NCBI RefSeq assembly: GCF_900605495.1
Contig: NZ_LR027601.1
Coordinates: 62,001 to 126,000 of the forward strand
Direction: 5' to 3'
Source of the DNA: Bacilliculturomica massiliensis
GTDB taxonomy: Bacteria > Bacillota > Clostridia > Peptostreptococcales > Anaerovoracaceae
Length of the DNA stretch: 64,000 nt
Position numbers and translations under genes: made by a program. This document shows positions 42,341 through 51,273 of the stretch, in pieces (the first letter of the stretch is position 1; each line of letters begins with the position of its first letter). The notes beneath the pieces were generated by a model, which was given only the letters and a program-made list of their open reading frames with translations, ran no database searches and had not been told where the DNA came from.

Positions 42341-42547
42341 GGTCTGCCTCCCCTCTATAAAGAATGGATTTATTTGAACAATCCGGAAAAATTTTCTCAA
42401 AGACGCGGGACAAAAAGCCGCGCCCTCCCGAGCCTTAAAAAATTTGTTGTTATATTATATACCCTAAAACCCCGATATGCAAACGCCGCGGGGAATTTGG
42501 GGACGGGCGCCGGGGCCTTAACAGGGGTGTTACGGAGAAATAAACTG

Positions 42548-42582
42548 TTGCGCAATGTCCCCCTTTCATATACTATATATAG
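42548..42582 (+). promoter_or_regulatory. nrdD promoter with overlapping palindrome (possible NrdR box)
   Basis: TTGCGC (42548-42553), 17-nt spacer, TACTAT (42571-42576). The perfect palindrome CTATATATAG (42573-42582) overlaps the -10, similar to the AT-rich core of NrdR boxes that repress ribonucleotide reductase genes. A second box at the usual spacing is not clear. Confidence 0.45.
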
Positions 42583-42644
42583 GGAATGATGAAAAGGAAA
42601 CAACGATAGAGAGTATGAGCGCAATGGATCAGAGGAGCTGGAAA

Positions 42645-44885
42645 ATGAGTATTACAAAGGTTCAGAAACGGAACGGAGAGATCGTGGATTTTGATCTGGG
42701 CAAGATCAAAAATGCGATCTTTGCCGCGGCTAAAGCCGTGGGGGGACAGGATGAAGTGGAAGCCCGCAGGCTGGCGGGGCTGGTAGTATCGGTGATCGAG
42801 GAGAGTCACGGGGCCAGCATTCCTTCGGTGGAGGATATACAGGACATCGTGGAAAAGATCCTCATCGAAGAGGGACACGCAAAAACTGCGAAGGCGTACA
42901 TATTGTACCGCCGCGAGCGGGAGGAGCTGCGCACATCCAACAATCTTTTCATGGACGCGGAGCAGATCATCGAGGAATATGTGTCGCTGGACGACTGGCG
43001 GGTCAATGAGAATTCCAACATGGGCTATTCGCTGCAGGGTCTGAACAACCATATCGTGGAAGGCATCACAAAGAAATACTGGCTCAATAAAATATACAGC
43101 AAAGAGCTGAGAGACGCGCATCTCCGCGGAGATCTGCACATTCACGATCTGGGCCTGCTGGCGCCCTACTGCTGCGGCTGGGATCTGGAAGCGTTTCTGC
43201 TGAAGGGATTCAAGGGAGCCAAGGGAAAGATCGAGTCTCTTCCGCCCAGGCATTTTGAATCCGCGCTGATGCAGCTGGTCAATCTGCTTTTCACCCTGCA
43301 GGGTGAGGCGGCCGGCGCGCAGGCTGTCTCCAGCATCGATACATACCTTGCGCCTTTCATTTATTATGACGAGCTGAATTACGAGCAGGTGAAGAAGGCC
43401 GTACAGCGGTTCGTCTACAATCTGAACGTGCCGACCAGGGTGGGATTCCAGACGCCCTTCACGAATATAACGCTGGATATCGCGCCCCATCCTCTGCTGA
43501 AAAACCAGGGAGCGATCATCGGCGGCAAGATGATGGATAAGACCTACGGAGAGTTCCAGAAGGAAATGGATATGTTCAACCGCGCTTACTGCGAGGTGAT
43601 GATGGAGGGCGACGGAGCGGGCAGAGCGTTCAGCTTCCCCATTCCCACGGTCAACATCACCAAAGACTTCCCCTGGGATTCCCCGGCGGCTAACGCTATC
43701 ATGGAGATGACGAGAAAATTCGGCACGCCGTATTTCGCCAATTTCCTGAATTCAGATCTGTCTCCGGAGGATATCCGGTCCATGTGCTGCCGGCTGCGGC
43801 TGGACAACAGAGAGCTGCGCCACAGGGGAGGCGGTCTGTTCGGAGCCAATCCGCTGACCGGTTCCATCAACGTGGTGACGCTGAACATGGCCCGTATCGG
43901 TTACACATCAAAAGATGTGTCTGAATTCAAAAAACAGGTGCGCAAGCTGATGGAATACGCCAGGGAGATCTGCGATCTGAAGCGGGCGGCGCTGGAACGG
44001 TATATGGAGATCGGACTTTATCCCTACTCGAAGTTCTATCTGTCCGGTGTGAAGGCCGCCACCGGGGAGTATTTCAAGAATCACTTTTCCACCATCGGAC
44101 TGAACGGCATGAACGAAGCCTGTCTGAATCTGCTGGGCGTGGATCTGACCACGGAAGAGGGCAACGAGTTCGCCGTGGATATCATGAATTTCATGAACCG
44201 GGTCATTCAGCTGTTCCAGGAAGAATCGGGAAGCCTGTGGAACCTGGAAGCGTCCCCGGCGGAGGGGACCAGCTACCGTTTCGCCCGGCTGGATAAGAAG
44301 CTGTACCCCAACATTGTGACCCAGGGACATGACGAACCCTATTACACCAATTCGACCCAGCTTCCGGTGGGCGCTACGGACGACATTTTCGAGGCCATCG
44401 AGCTGCAGGAGGATCTGCAGACTGCCTATACGGGCGGAACTGTTCTGCACGGCTTCATCGGGGAGCAGATCGACGACGTGGAGACGTGCAAGACCTTTAT
44501 CCGCAAGATCATGGAGAACACGGCCATCCCCTATGTGACGGTCACGCCAACCTTCTCCATCTGCCCGGATCACGGCTATATCGCCGGCGAGCATTTCGAA
44601 TGCCCCGACTGCGGCAAAGAGGCTGAAGTCTGGACGCGGGTGGTGGGATTCCACCGTCCGGTACAGGCGTGGAACAAGGGCAAGAAAGAGGAATACAGGG
44701 ACAGAAAGGAATTCTCCGTTTCCAGCAGCCTGCATTCCAAAACTCTGATGAACGGCAGGACGGCGGCCGCCGGATCTTCCGTCAAAGATCAGACCGAAGG
44801 CGAGGGGCTGAAGGTGGTAGGCGGCGTCTCTGCGCGGAACGCCTCCGGCGAAGGATCCGCGGAAAACGCTATGGGCGCCAAATAG
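42645..44885 (+). CDS. nrdD: Anaerobic ribonucleoside-triphosphate reductase (class III)
   Basis: 746 residues from MSITKVQKRNGEIVDFDLGKIKNAI (RBS GAGGAG). The N-terminal ATP-cone (about 3-95) is followed by the glycyl-radical barrel and a zinc ribbon CPDHGYIAGEHFECPDCGKE. The radical-bearing Gly is probably G668 in WTRVVGF. It reduces NTPs to dNTPs without oxygen, after activation by the radical-SAM protein encoded next. The last 60 residues (SSVKDQTEGEGLKVVGGVSARNASG and on) are a low-complexity tail not usual in the family. Confidence 0.96.
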   Translation: MSITKVQKRNGEIVDFDLGKIKNAIFAAAKAVGGQDEVEARRLAGLVVSVIEESHGASIPSVEDIQDIVEKILIEEGHAKTAKAYILYRREREELRTSNNLFMDAEQIIEEYVSLDDWRVNENSNMGYSLQGLNNHIVEGITKKYWLNKIYSKELRDAHLRGDLHIHDLGLLAPYCCGWDLEAFLLKGFKGAKGKIESLPPRHFESALMQLVNLLFTLQGEAAGAQAVSSIDTYLAPFIYYDELNYEQVKKAVQRFVYNLNVPTRVGFQTPFTNITLDIAPHPLLKNQGAIIGGKMMDKTYGEFQKEMDMFNRAYCEVMMEGDGAGRAFSFPIPTVNITKDFPWDSPAANAIMEMTRKFGTPYFANFLNSDLSPEDIRSMCCRLRLDNRELRHRGGGLFGANPLTGSINVVTLNMARIGYTSKDVSEFKKQVRKLMEYAREICDLKRAALERYMEIGLYPYSKFYLSGVKAATGEYFKNHFSTIGLNGMNEACLNLLGVDLTTEEGNEFAVDIMNFMNRVIQLFQEESGSLWNLEASPAEGTSYRFARLDKKLYPNIVTQGHDEPYYTNSTQLPVGATDDIFEAIELQEDLQTAYTGGTVLHGFIGEQIDDVETCKTFIRKIMENTAIPYVTVTPTFSICPDHGYIAGEHFECPDCGKEAEVWTRVVGFHRPVQAWNKGKKEEYRDRKEFSVSSSLHSKTLMNGRTAAAGSSVKDQTEGEGLKVVGGVSARNASGEGSAENAMGAK

Positions 44886-44979
44886 CCCGGGACCAGTCCG
44901 GGCCGGCGTCGGATCAGGCGCGGTTTTCCGCCGGCTGCAGGACATGCAGCAAAGATAGAACGGGGTAAATAAAACGATG

Positions 44980-45027
44980 AAACGCAGTGAAAAGCAGGCT
45001 CGTTTGAGCGCTGGATTTGCTGCGTTT
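44980..45027 (+). other. Hairpin between nrdD and nrdG
   Basis: AAACGCAG (44980-44987) pairs with CTGCGTTT (45020-45027), with an intervening loop and only a short T-run. It may lower read-through to nrdG, setting the ratio of enzyme to activase. Confidence 0.45.
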
Positions 45028-45059
45028 TCCATGTAAAGAGGGGAGGGGGCAGAACGCAA

Positions 45060-45773
45060 ATGAAGATCGCCGGAATTATAAAATCGTCCTTTATCGACTA
45101 TCCGGGCAGCGCCGCTGTGGTGATTTTTCTCGGCGGCTGCAATTTCAGCTGCGGCTACTGCCACAATCCGGAGATCGTGCGGGGAAGTGAAGCGGAAATT
45201 GAAGTGCCGGATTTTCTTGAATTTCTGAAGAAACGGCGGCGGTTCGTGGACGCGGTCTGCATTTCTGGGGGAGAGCCCACCCTCTATGGGGAAGAGCTTT
45301 ATGAGCTGATCGCCCGGATCCGGGAACTGGGATATCGGATCAAACTGGATACTAACGGCACGGCCCCAGTGCTTCTTCGGCGGCTTCTGGAAGCGGGAAT
45401 GGTGGAGCACGCGGCCATGGACGTGAAGGGCCCCTGGGAGAAATACGCGCAGATCGTCCGGGAGGGAGGCGCCATGGTATCCCGTGTACAGGAGAGTCTG
45501 GCCCTGCTCATGGAGCAGGCTGAAGCATCGGAGGGAGCCTTCACCTTTGAACTGCGCACTACCGTGTGCAGGGAACTGCTGGACGCGGCGGACATCGAAA
45601 ACATGGCCCGGCAGCTTTCGGGAGCCTCCTGCTGGTATCTGCAGACTTTTAAGCGGCAGGGAGCGCTGCTTGACGAAGCAGGGGCATACAGCGCCTACAG
45701 CCCTGAGGAGATGGAAAGGCTGCGGGCCGCCGCGGAGGCGGCAGGCACAGTAAAATCGGTGAGGGTCCGGTAG
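45060..45773 (+). CDS. nrdG: Anaerobic ribonucleoside-triphosphate reductase activating protein
   Basis: 237 residues, radical SAM. The cluster motif is CNFSCGYC; ISGGEPTLYGEELYELI and IKLDTNGTAP follow. The fold matches the NrdG2-type activases common in Clostridia. It uses a 4Fe-4S cluster and SAM to create the glycyl radical on NrdD. The RBS GAGGGGAGGG precedes an ATG 174 nt downstream of nrdD. Confidence 0.93.
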   Translation: MKIAGIIKSSFIDYPGSAAVVIFLGGCNFSCGYCHNPEIVRGSEAEIEVPDFLEFLKKRRRFVDAVCISGGEPTLYGEELYELIARIRELGYRIKLDTNGTAPVLLRRLLEAGMVEHAAMDVKGPWEKYAQIVREGGAMVSRVQESLALLMEQAEASEGAFTFELRTTVCRELLDAADIENMARQLSGASCWYLQTFKRQGALLDEAGAYSAYSPEEMERLRAAAEAAGTVKSVRVR

Positions 45774-45807
45774 CGGGCGGTAATAGAAAAGATGTGCGGA
45801 GGGAAAG

Positions 45808-46482
45808 ATGCGGCAGCGCAGAATTAAAAATTTAGAGGAAAAGACGGCGGCTTTCGCCTCTTATATCGCGGAGTCTCCGGCTGAGGCCAAGGGCAGATGG
45901 GCGGAAGTGTTTGCAGAGCGGGCTGCGGAGCGCGGGGCTTCCGGCAGCGCCGGCGCCGGGGAGATATATCTGGAGATCGGCAGCGGCAAGGGCCGTTTCA
46001 TCACCACGCTGGCGGAGCGGTATCCGGACAGGCTGTTCATCGGCGTGGAGGGGGCGGAGAGCGTGGTTCTGCGGGCTCTGGAGAAGGCGGCGGAAAAAGA
46101 ACTGCAGAACGTGCTGTTCATCACCGATTATATCCACAGCCTGTCGGAGTTTTTTGAGAGAGGAGAGCTGAATGGGCTCTATCTGAATTTCAGCGATCCC
46201 TGGCCCAAGGACCGGCACGCAAAGCGGAGGCTGACCCACAGAAGATATCTGGAAAGCTATAAGGAGGTCCTGCCGCCGGGCAGCTTTATCGAATTCAAGA
46301 CGGACAACGACGGACTGTTTGCTTTCTCGCTGCCGGAGTTCGAGGCCTGCGGCCTGACGGTGGAACAGAAGACCGACGATCTGCACAGATCGGAGTACTC
46401 ATCCAGGGAGATCGAGACAGAATATGAGCACAAGTTTCGTCTGCTGGGAAATAAGATCCACTACTGCAGAGTGCGGATCTGA
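45808..46482 (+). CDS. trmB: tRNA (guanine-N7-)-methyltransferase
   Basis: 224 residues. SAM motif IYLEIGSGKGRFITTLA, GVEGAESVVLRALEKA, and the TrmB hallmark YLNFSDPWPKDRHAKRRLTHRRYLESY. It methylates G46 in the variable loop of tRNAs. RBS CGGAGGG; 34 nt after nrdG, so likely cotranscribed. Ends in a terminator. Confidence 0.96.
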   Translation: MRQRRIKNLEEKTAAFASYIAESPAEAKGRWAEVFAERAAERGASGSAGAGEIYLEIGSGKGRFITTLAERYPDRLFIGVEGAESVVLRALEKAAEKELQNVLFITDYIHSLSEFFERGELNGLYLNFSDPWPKDRHAKRRLTHRRYLESYKEVLPPGSFIEFKTDNDGLFAFSLPEFEACGLTVEQKTDDLHRSEYSSREIETEYEHKFRLLGNKIHYCRVRI

Positions 46483-46486
46483 TCAT

Positions 46487-46544
46487 AAAAGGACTGCGGG
46501 ATCGGGAAGCCGCCGAAAGGCGGCTGCGATGCGCAGTCCTTTTT
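46487..46544 (+). terminator. Terminator after trmB
   Basis: AAAAGGACTGCG pairs with CGCAGTCCTTTTT; an inner stem GCCGCC / GGCGGC makes a long bipartite hairpin. The A/T-runs on both sides could also serve the convergent aminotransferase gene. Confidence 0.88.
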
Positions 46545-46563
46545 CTGTCTGTTCTTATGCCGC

Positions 46564-47817
46564 TTACTTAGCCTGATCTACCGCGTTCATAGCGGCCACC
46601 ATCTTCTCCGGTATCATCCGGCACTTTTCCTCCGAGATGGCGCAGATGGCAATTCGGATACCTCCGCCGATGGGAACGGCAAAGATGTCGTACTTCTGCA
46701 GCTCCACGCTCACGGCGTCTGCGTCCCGGCAGGGGATGGTGACGAAGAATCCGGAATCATAGGGGCACATGGAAAGGCCGGCTGATCTGGCGGCGTCCAT
46801 GAACGCGGTCCCCCGGCGGATGAGCACATCCAGATAGTGCTCCCTCTCCCGCGTGACTTTATCGAGAAGCTCCTTGTCGTTGAAGATGCGCGCGATGGTC
46901 TCCATGGCGGCGCGGTTTCCGTTGGACCAGGAGGCCCGGCTGGCCACGGAAGACGCCGCCTTGAACTCGTCTGCGATCTCCGGCGTGGGAGCGAGACAGA
47001 GCAAAGCGCCGCAGCGCATGCCGTACATGGTAAAGCCTTTGGAGGCGCTGAACGCGATCAGAGGCAGTATATTCTCCGGCAGCCCCGACAGCTTCGGAAG
47101 GAAGGCGCGGTACTCCTCCGCGTCGCCGGAGAAATCCAGATAGGCGATGTCCGCCAGAAGGACGATCTTCTTCGTATCTCCTGCAGCCTCCTTCAGGGAC
47201 GTAATGACCTGATCCCAGTCGGAGAGCGTGAAGGTATATCCGGTGGGGTTGTGGGCCGGAGTGTTGATGATGACTACGGTCTCGTCCTGCCGGCTGAGTA
47301 TGCTCTTCAGCTTTTCATCAAAGCTTCCGGCGTTGAATCGGTGGTTCTCATCAAAGAGCGTGTAAGTTTCCAGACTGCGGCCCTGCTCGGTCATGATCGT
47401 CCGGTAAGGGCTCCAGTGCCAGTCGGATGTGAGGACCGCGTCGCCGGGCCTGGTGTAGCAGGAGACGGCGTTGCGGATGGCTCCGGTCCCGCCCGGTGTA
47501 AAGCAGGCCTCCACATAGCCCTGCGGAATATTCTTTCCGAACACGGCGGTCTTCACCGCCTCCAGATAGGAGGGGATGCCCGCGATGGGAGCGTACTCCG
47601 CGTAATCGACGGGACTTAGATTTTTCAGAACGTCCACCACAGAAGAAAGGACGATGAGCTCGCCGTCGTCGTCCAGAAGGGCGCCGATGGTGGAATTGAC
47701 CACGTTCTCCCTGCCGATCTGGGCGATGCGGGCTTTTGCCAGATTGCTCACTCCGAATATTTTATCGGGACCGCCGATGGTCCTGCCGTTTGCCTGTGCC
47801 ATGATTAATTGTGCCAT
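46564..47817 (-). CDS. Class I/II PLP-dependent aminotransferase
   Basis: 417 residues. Fold-type I features: ACFTPGGTGAIRNAVSCY (cofactor phosphate loop), NTPAHNPTGYTF, DIAYLDFSG, PLP Lys in FSASKGFTMYGMRCGALL, and the C-terminal Arg in GGGIRIAICAI. The family is the aspartate/aromatic aminotransferase group of anaerobes that often begins with an unusual IGGPDKIFGVSNLAK segment. The amino-acid substrate is unknown. It has its own promoter and is divergent from the diguanylate cyclase gene. Confidence 0.9.
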   Translation of the reverse strand: MAQLIMAQANGRTIGGPDKIFGVSNLAKARIAQIGRENVVNSTIGALLDDDGELIVLSSVVDVLKNLSPVDYAEYAPIAGIPSYLEAVKTAVFGKNIPQGYVEACFTPGGTGAIRNAVSCYTRPGDAVLTSDWHWSPYRTIMTEQGRSLETYTLFDENHRFNAGSFDEKLKSILSRQDETVVIINTPAHNPTGYTFTLSDWDQVITSLKEAAGDTKKIVLLADIAYLDFSGDAEEYRAFLPKLSGLPENILPLIAFSASKGFTMYGMRCGALLCLAPTPEIADEFKAASSVASRASWSNGNRAAMETIARIFNDKELLDKVTREREHYLDVLIRRGTAFMDAARSAGLSMCPYDSGFFVTIPCRDADAVSVELQKYDIFAVPIGGGIRIAICAISEEKCRMIPEKMVAAMNAVDQAK

Positions 47818-47901
47818 AATTACATATCACCTCATTTATTCTGCTTCCATATTGTATGCCGCCGCGGCGACGACGTTCCTTTGCCGCATTTCATGCCATT
47901 C

Positions 47902-47930
47902 ATTATAGTAGGAAAAAGCGGCGGATGCAA
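47902..47930 (-). promoter_or_regulatory. Promoter of the aminotransferase gene
   Basis: On the minus strand TTGCAT (47925-47930), 17-nt spacer, TATAAT (47902-47907). Confidence 0.75.
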
Positions 47931-48019
47931 GGAAATTGTTGCGTCTGTACCGGAAGAGGGGCCTGGAAGTCTGTCCCGGCGCGATTTCCCCATTCGTCCT
48001 CGATATGCGTGCCGAGCCG

Positions 48020-48048
48020 TAGACAAAACGGCGGAAACGGCGTATACT
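48020..48048 (+). promoter_or_regulatory. Promoter of the diguanylate cyclase gene
   Basis: TAGACA (48020-48025), 17-nt spacer, TATACT (48043-48048). The start would be near 48056, so an ATG at 48058 would be essentially leaderless, which favours the TTG at 48106 as translation start. Confidence 0.65.
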
Positions 48049-48105
48049 TAATAGATCATGGACGGGGCTGTCCGGAAGGATGGACTGTGTGGGGGAGGTC
48101 CGATA

Positions 48106-50049
48106 TTGAAGAAAAATATCTTGTTTCGCACGAATGCGCTCATATGCCTGATCATCATAGCGGGTTTTCTGGTCACGGCGGTGCTCAGCTATCGTGCGAA
48201 TTACAGCGCTTCGCTGGAAAATATCGAGCAGGTATCGGTGCTGACCTCGGAGGGGATCTATCATCAGATGGCGTCTGTCTTTACAAAGCCGGTGAATGTG
48301 TCGCTGACCATGGCCAACGACAGCCTGCTGAAGGAGTACCTGATGGAGGAACCGGATCATCTGGAAGATCAGTCCTATACGGATACCATCAGCGGGTATC
48401 TGATGGCATACAAGGTGAAATACGGCTATGATTCCGTATTCCTGGTATCCACAGGGTCCCACAGGTATTACAATTTTAACGGCGTGGATCGGATCATCGC
48501 CAGGGAGGGCGGCGTAGACGACAACTGGTACTACAATATGCTGGCCGCAGAGGAAGAGTATTTGCTGAATGTGGATACGGACAAGGTGGCCGGAGTAAAT
48601 AATGAGATCACAGTGTTCGTGGACTGCAAGATCCGGGGGGACGACGGCGCAGTCCTGGGCATTGTGGGCGTGGGTCTTCAGATCGATCATCTGCAGGCGC
48701 TGCTCAAAGAATATGTGGATAAGTTTGGCGTAAACGCTTTCCTTGTGGATGAAAGCGGAGATATACAGATCTCGTCGGATCATACCGGATATGAAAAGGA
48801 GAATTTCTTTGCGCTCTGTCAGTTTGACGACGAGGTAAAGAACGCGGTCCTTGACTGGAAAGAGGAAGAGAGGACCTTGAATCTGTGGGTGGCCGGGGGA
48901 TCCATCGCGGCGAAAAAAGATTATGAGGATTACGTGGTGACCCGCTTTATTCCGGAGCTTTCCTGGCACCTGATCGTGGAGCGGGATACGAAAGCGCTGG
49001 TGGGTCAGCTCCAAAAACAGCTCTATGAGACCGTGGCGGTGATATTCGGCATCATTGTTCTCATTCTCATCGTCATCACGCACATGATAAAAGGCTTCAA
49101 CCGCCAGATCACCAGACTGACGGAAGAACAGCAGGAGAGCTTCCGCAGGGTGACCGAGCAGATGTACGACAATATCTATGAGCTGAATATCACGGAAAAC
49201 CGCGCCGCAGGCCCCAGCACGGAGCGGTATTTTGAGAGCATGGGCGCGCCGAAAGACATGCCCTTTGATCAGGCTCTGAAAGTGATCGCGGAAAAGCAGA
49301 TACGGGAAGATTTCCGAGAGGGCTATATATCTACCTTCACTCCCGAAAATGTAATGCGGGAATATCAGAACGGAAACAACCATCTCAGCTATGACTTCGT
49401 GATGACGGAGAACGGCTCCGACTATTACTGGCTGCGGATCGACGCCTATATCTATTATCTGGAAAGAGACCATTCGGTGCGGATGTTCGTCTACCGCAAA
49501 AATGTCGATGCGGAGAAGCGTCAGGAGATCCTGATGAACCAGCGGCTGCAGATCGACGAGATGACGGGAATGTACAACAAGATGGCCACCGAAAGACACA
49601 TGATGGAAAAGCTGCAGAAAGAAGAGGGCGCCGTTTTCGCCTTTTACATTCTGGACATCGACAGCTTTAAACAGGCCAACGATCTGAACGGCCATGCCTT
49701 CGGGGATCAGGTCATCGTATCGTTTACAGAGACCGTCCGGGGACATTTTGGCGCCGGGGACGTTCTGGGCCGCATCGGCGGGGATGAGTTCGCCGTTTTA
49801 GCGGAAGTGAGGGACAGGGACGAGGCGGTGAAAAAGGCCGGCGGTCTGTGCCGGGCGCTGGATCAGGACTTTGTCTCTGGAAAGATGAGCTGGCACATGA
49901 CCGCCAGCATCGGCGTGGCCCTGTATCCGGATGACGCGGAGGATTTTGAACAGCTTTACAGACGGGCGGACGAAGCGCTGTACCAGACGAAGAAGAAGGG
50001 AAAGAACGGCTTTACGGTGTACGGTCAGGCTGCCGGCGGGCGGCGATGA
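48106..50049 (+). CDS. Membrane diguanylate cyclase with extracellular sensor domain
   Basis: About 647 residues. The start is taken as TTG 48106 because GGGGGAGG lies 7 nt upstream; an ATG at 48058 is possible. A membrane helix (NALICLIIIAGFLVTAVLSY), an extracellular double-Cache-like sensor (about 45-310), a second helix (TVAVIFGIIVLILIVITHMI), a PAS-like region and a C-terminal GGDEF domain with the intact motif RIGGDEFAVL follow. It should make cyclic di-GMP in response to an external ligand. The inhibitory RxxD site five residues before GGDEF is absent (GAGD), so product feedback is probably missing. Confidence 0.93.
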   Translation: MKKNILFRTNALICLIIIAGFLVTAVLSYRANYSASLENIEQVSVLTSEGIYHQMASVFTKPVNVSLTMANDSLLKEYLMEEPDHLEDQSYTDTISGYLMAYKVKYGYDSVFLVSTGSHRYYNFNGVDRIIAREGGVDDNWYYNMLAAEEEYLLNVDTDKVAGVNNEITVFVDCKIRGDDGAVLGIVGVGLQIDHLQALLKEYVDKFGVNAFLVDESGDIQISSDHTGYEKENFFALCQFDDEVKNAVLDWKEEERTLNLWVAGGSIAAKKDYEDYVVTRFIPELSWHLIVERDTKALVGQLQKQLYETVAVIFGIIVLILIVITHMIKGFNRQITRLTEEQQESFRRVTEQMYDNIYELNITENRAAGPSTERYFESMGAPKDMPFDQALKVIAEKQIREDFREGYISTFTPENVMREYQNGNNHLSYDFVMTENGSDYYWLRIDAYIYYLERDHSVRMFVYRKNVDAEKRQEILMNQRLQIDEMTGMYNKMATERHMMEKLQKEEGAVFAFYILDIDSFKQANDLNGHAFGDQVIVSFTETVRGHFGAGDVLGRIGGDEFAVLAEVRDRDEAVKKAGGLCRALDQDFVSGKMSWHMTASIGVALYPDDAEDFEQLYRRADEALYQTKKKGKNGFTVYGQAAGGRR

Positions 50050-50090
50050 TAAATCGATCATCGAATGAAACGCAGCAAATGAAAAAACAG

Positions 50091-50147
50091 ACGCGCGCCT
50101 GAAGGCGGTCCGTTATGATCGGATCAGCCCCGGGCGCGTTTTTTTTT
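50091..50147 (+). terminator. Terminator after the diguanylate cyclase gene
   Basis: ACGCGC (50091-50096) pairs with GCGCGT (50134-50139), with further pairing inside, followed by a run of nine T. The 219 nt from here to the next gene show nothing recognisable. Confidence 0.75.
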
Positions 50148-50366
50148 GTGCGGCAAAGACTCCGGATCCGCGCCTGCGCCGGGCATCTTCTTTAAAGATC
50201 TGTGCATAAAGGCGGCGGATCGGGACCATACTAGACGTAAAAGCAGCCTGTACGGGCGCCGTGTGCCGCATACCGCACGGAATCGGCAGAACGGAAGTGT
50301 TTCCCATTCGGATCACGGACGAAGGCGGAGGCGCGAAGCAGGATGAGAGAGTATGGAGGAATGGAT

Positions 50367-51074
50367 ATGCGTTCAGAAAGATATGAACAGGAACAGACGA
50401 AAAAACAGAATTTCCGCTACACAATGATCGCAGTTTTCTGTGCCCTGGTGGTGCTGGCCGGCGCGGTGTATACCGTGAGAGCCAATCCGCAGTGGATCGC
50501 CAAATGGGATGGCAGAACACTGGACATCAATAACGAAAATGAAAATCGCCGGACGGAAGATCTGCAGACCACGCCCATCAAGACGCAGGACGTGTCTAAA
50601 CCGGTGCCCACCGTGGACAGCAAGGACGACAAAGGCACGGGAACTGCCCGGCAGAATACGGCCGGCGGGGCCGTCATGGTCCAGCCGGTAAAAGGGGAGA
50701 TCAGTAAAAAGTTTTCCCCGGAAGCGCCGGTCTATTCCGCCACGCTGGATCAGTACACCGTTCACAACGGCGTGGACATCGACGCGGAGCTGTCGGCGCA
50801 GGTGTGCGCCGCGGCGGAAGGAACCGTTACAAAAGTTTATAACGACGACAAGCTGGGACTCACCATCGAGATCACGCACGCCGACGGCCTGATCACAAAA
50901 TACAGCAATCTGAGCACCGATAAGATGGTAGGTGAGGGCGATGTGGTGACAAAAGGCCAGGTGATCAGCGGGATCGGCGACACAGCGCTCTTTGAGAGCA
51001 TCGAACCCACCCATCTCCACTTTGAAGTGTGGAAGGACGGAGCGCCGGTGGATCCGGAAAAGTACTTTAAATAG
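50367..51074 (+). CDS. M23 (LytM) family metallopeptidase, SpoIIQ-like
   Basis: 235 residues; ATG 50367 was chosen because GGAGG lies 7 nt upstream (ATGs at 50343 and 50361 are less well placed). A short cytoplasmic N-terminus and one membrane helix (FRYTMIAVFCALVVLAGAVYTV) lead to a linker and a C-terminal LytM domain. Zinc ligands are present: HxxxD in VHNGVDIDA and HxH in THLHFEVW. Size, topology and domain match SpoIIQ, the forespore channel partner of SpoIIIAH, which in clostridia keeps its zinc site. If so, the organism forms spores. A general wall-hydrolase role is the alternative. Confidence 0.75.
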   Translation: MRSERYEQEQTKKQNFRYTMIAVFCALVVLAGAVYTVRANPQWIAKWDGRTLDINNENENRRTEDLQTTPIKTQDVSKPVPTVDSKDDKGTGTARQNTAGGAVMVQPVKGEISKKFSPEAPVYSATLDQYTVHNGVDIDAELSAQVCAAAEGTVTKVYNDDKLGLTIEITHADGLITKYSNLSTDKMVGEGDVVTKGQVISGIGDTALFESIEPTHLHFEVWKDGAPVDPEKYFK

Positions 51075-51113
51075 AAAAGCGAGGGCGAAAAGAATATTCT
51101 TGCACTCAACAGG

Positions 51114-51143
51114 GAGAACGGTGATCAAGCCGTTCTCTTTTTT
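51114..51143 (+). terminator. Terminator after the M23 peptidase gene
   Basis: GAGAACGG-tgatcaag-CCGTTCTC followed by TTTTTT. Confidence 0.92.
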
Positions 51144-51273
51144 ACGTTGACAGAATAGAAAAAGCCCGCGTATGCATCCGTTTTACATAGAAAACATCAA
51201 TTGGACAGTCCTGGGATCGATACATTAACATAAAAATATACGTCATTGGTACAGGAAGGAAATTGAGAGGACG

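Noticed and set aside
47836-49746. 636-codon minus-strand frame opposite the diguanylate cyclase gene
   Set aside because: The plus-strand protein has clear Cache and GGDEF features; the minus frame is a His/Leu/Ile-rich mirror with no RBS.
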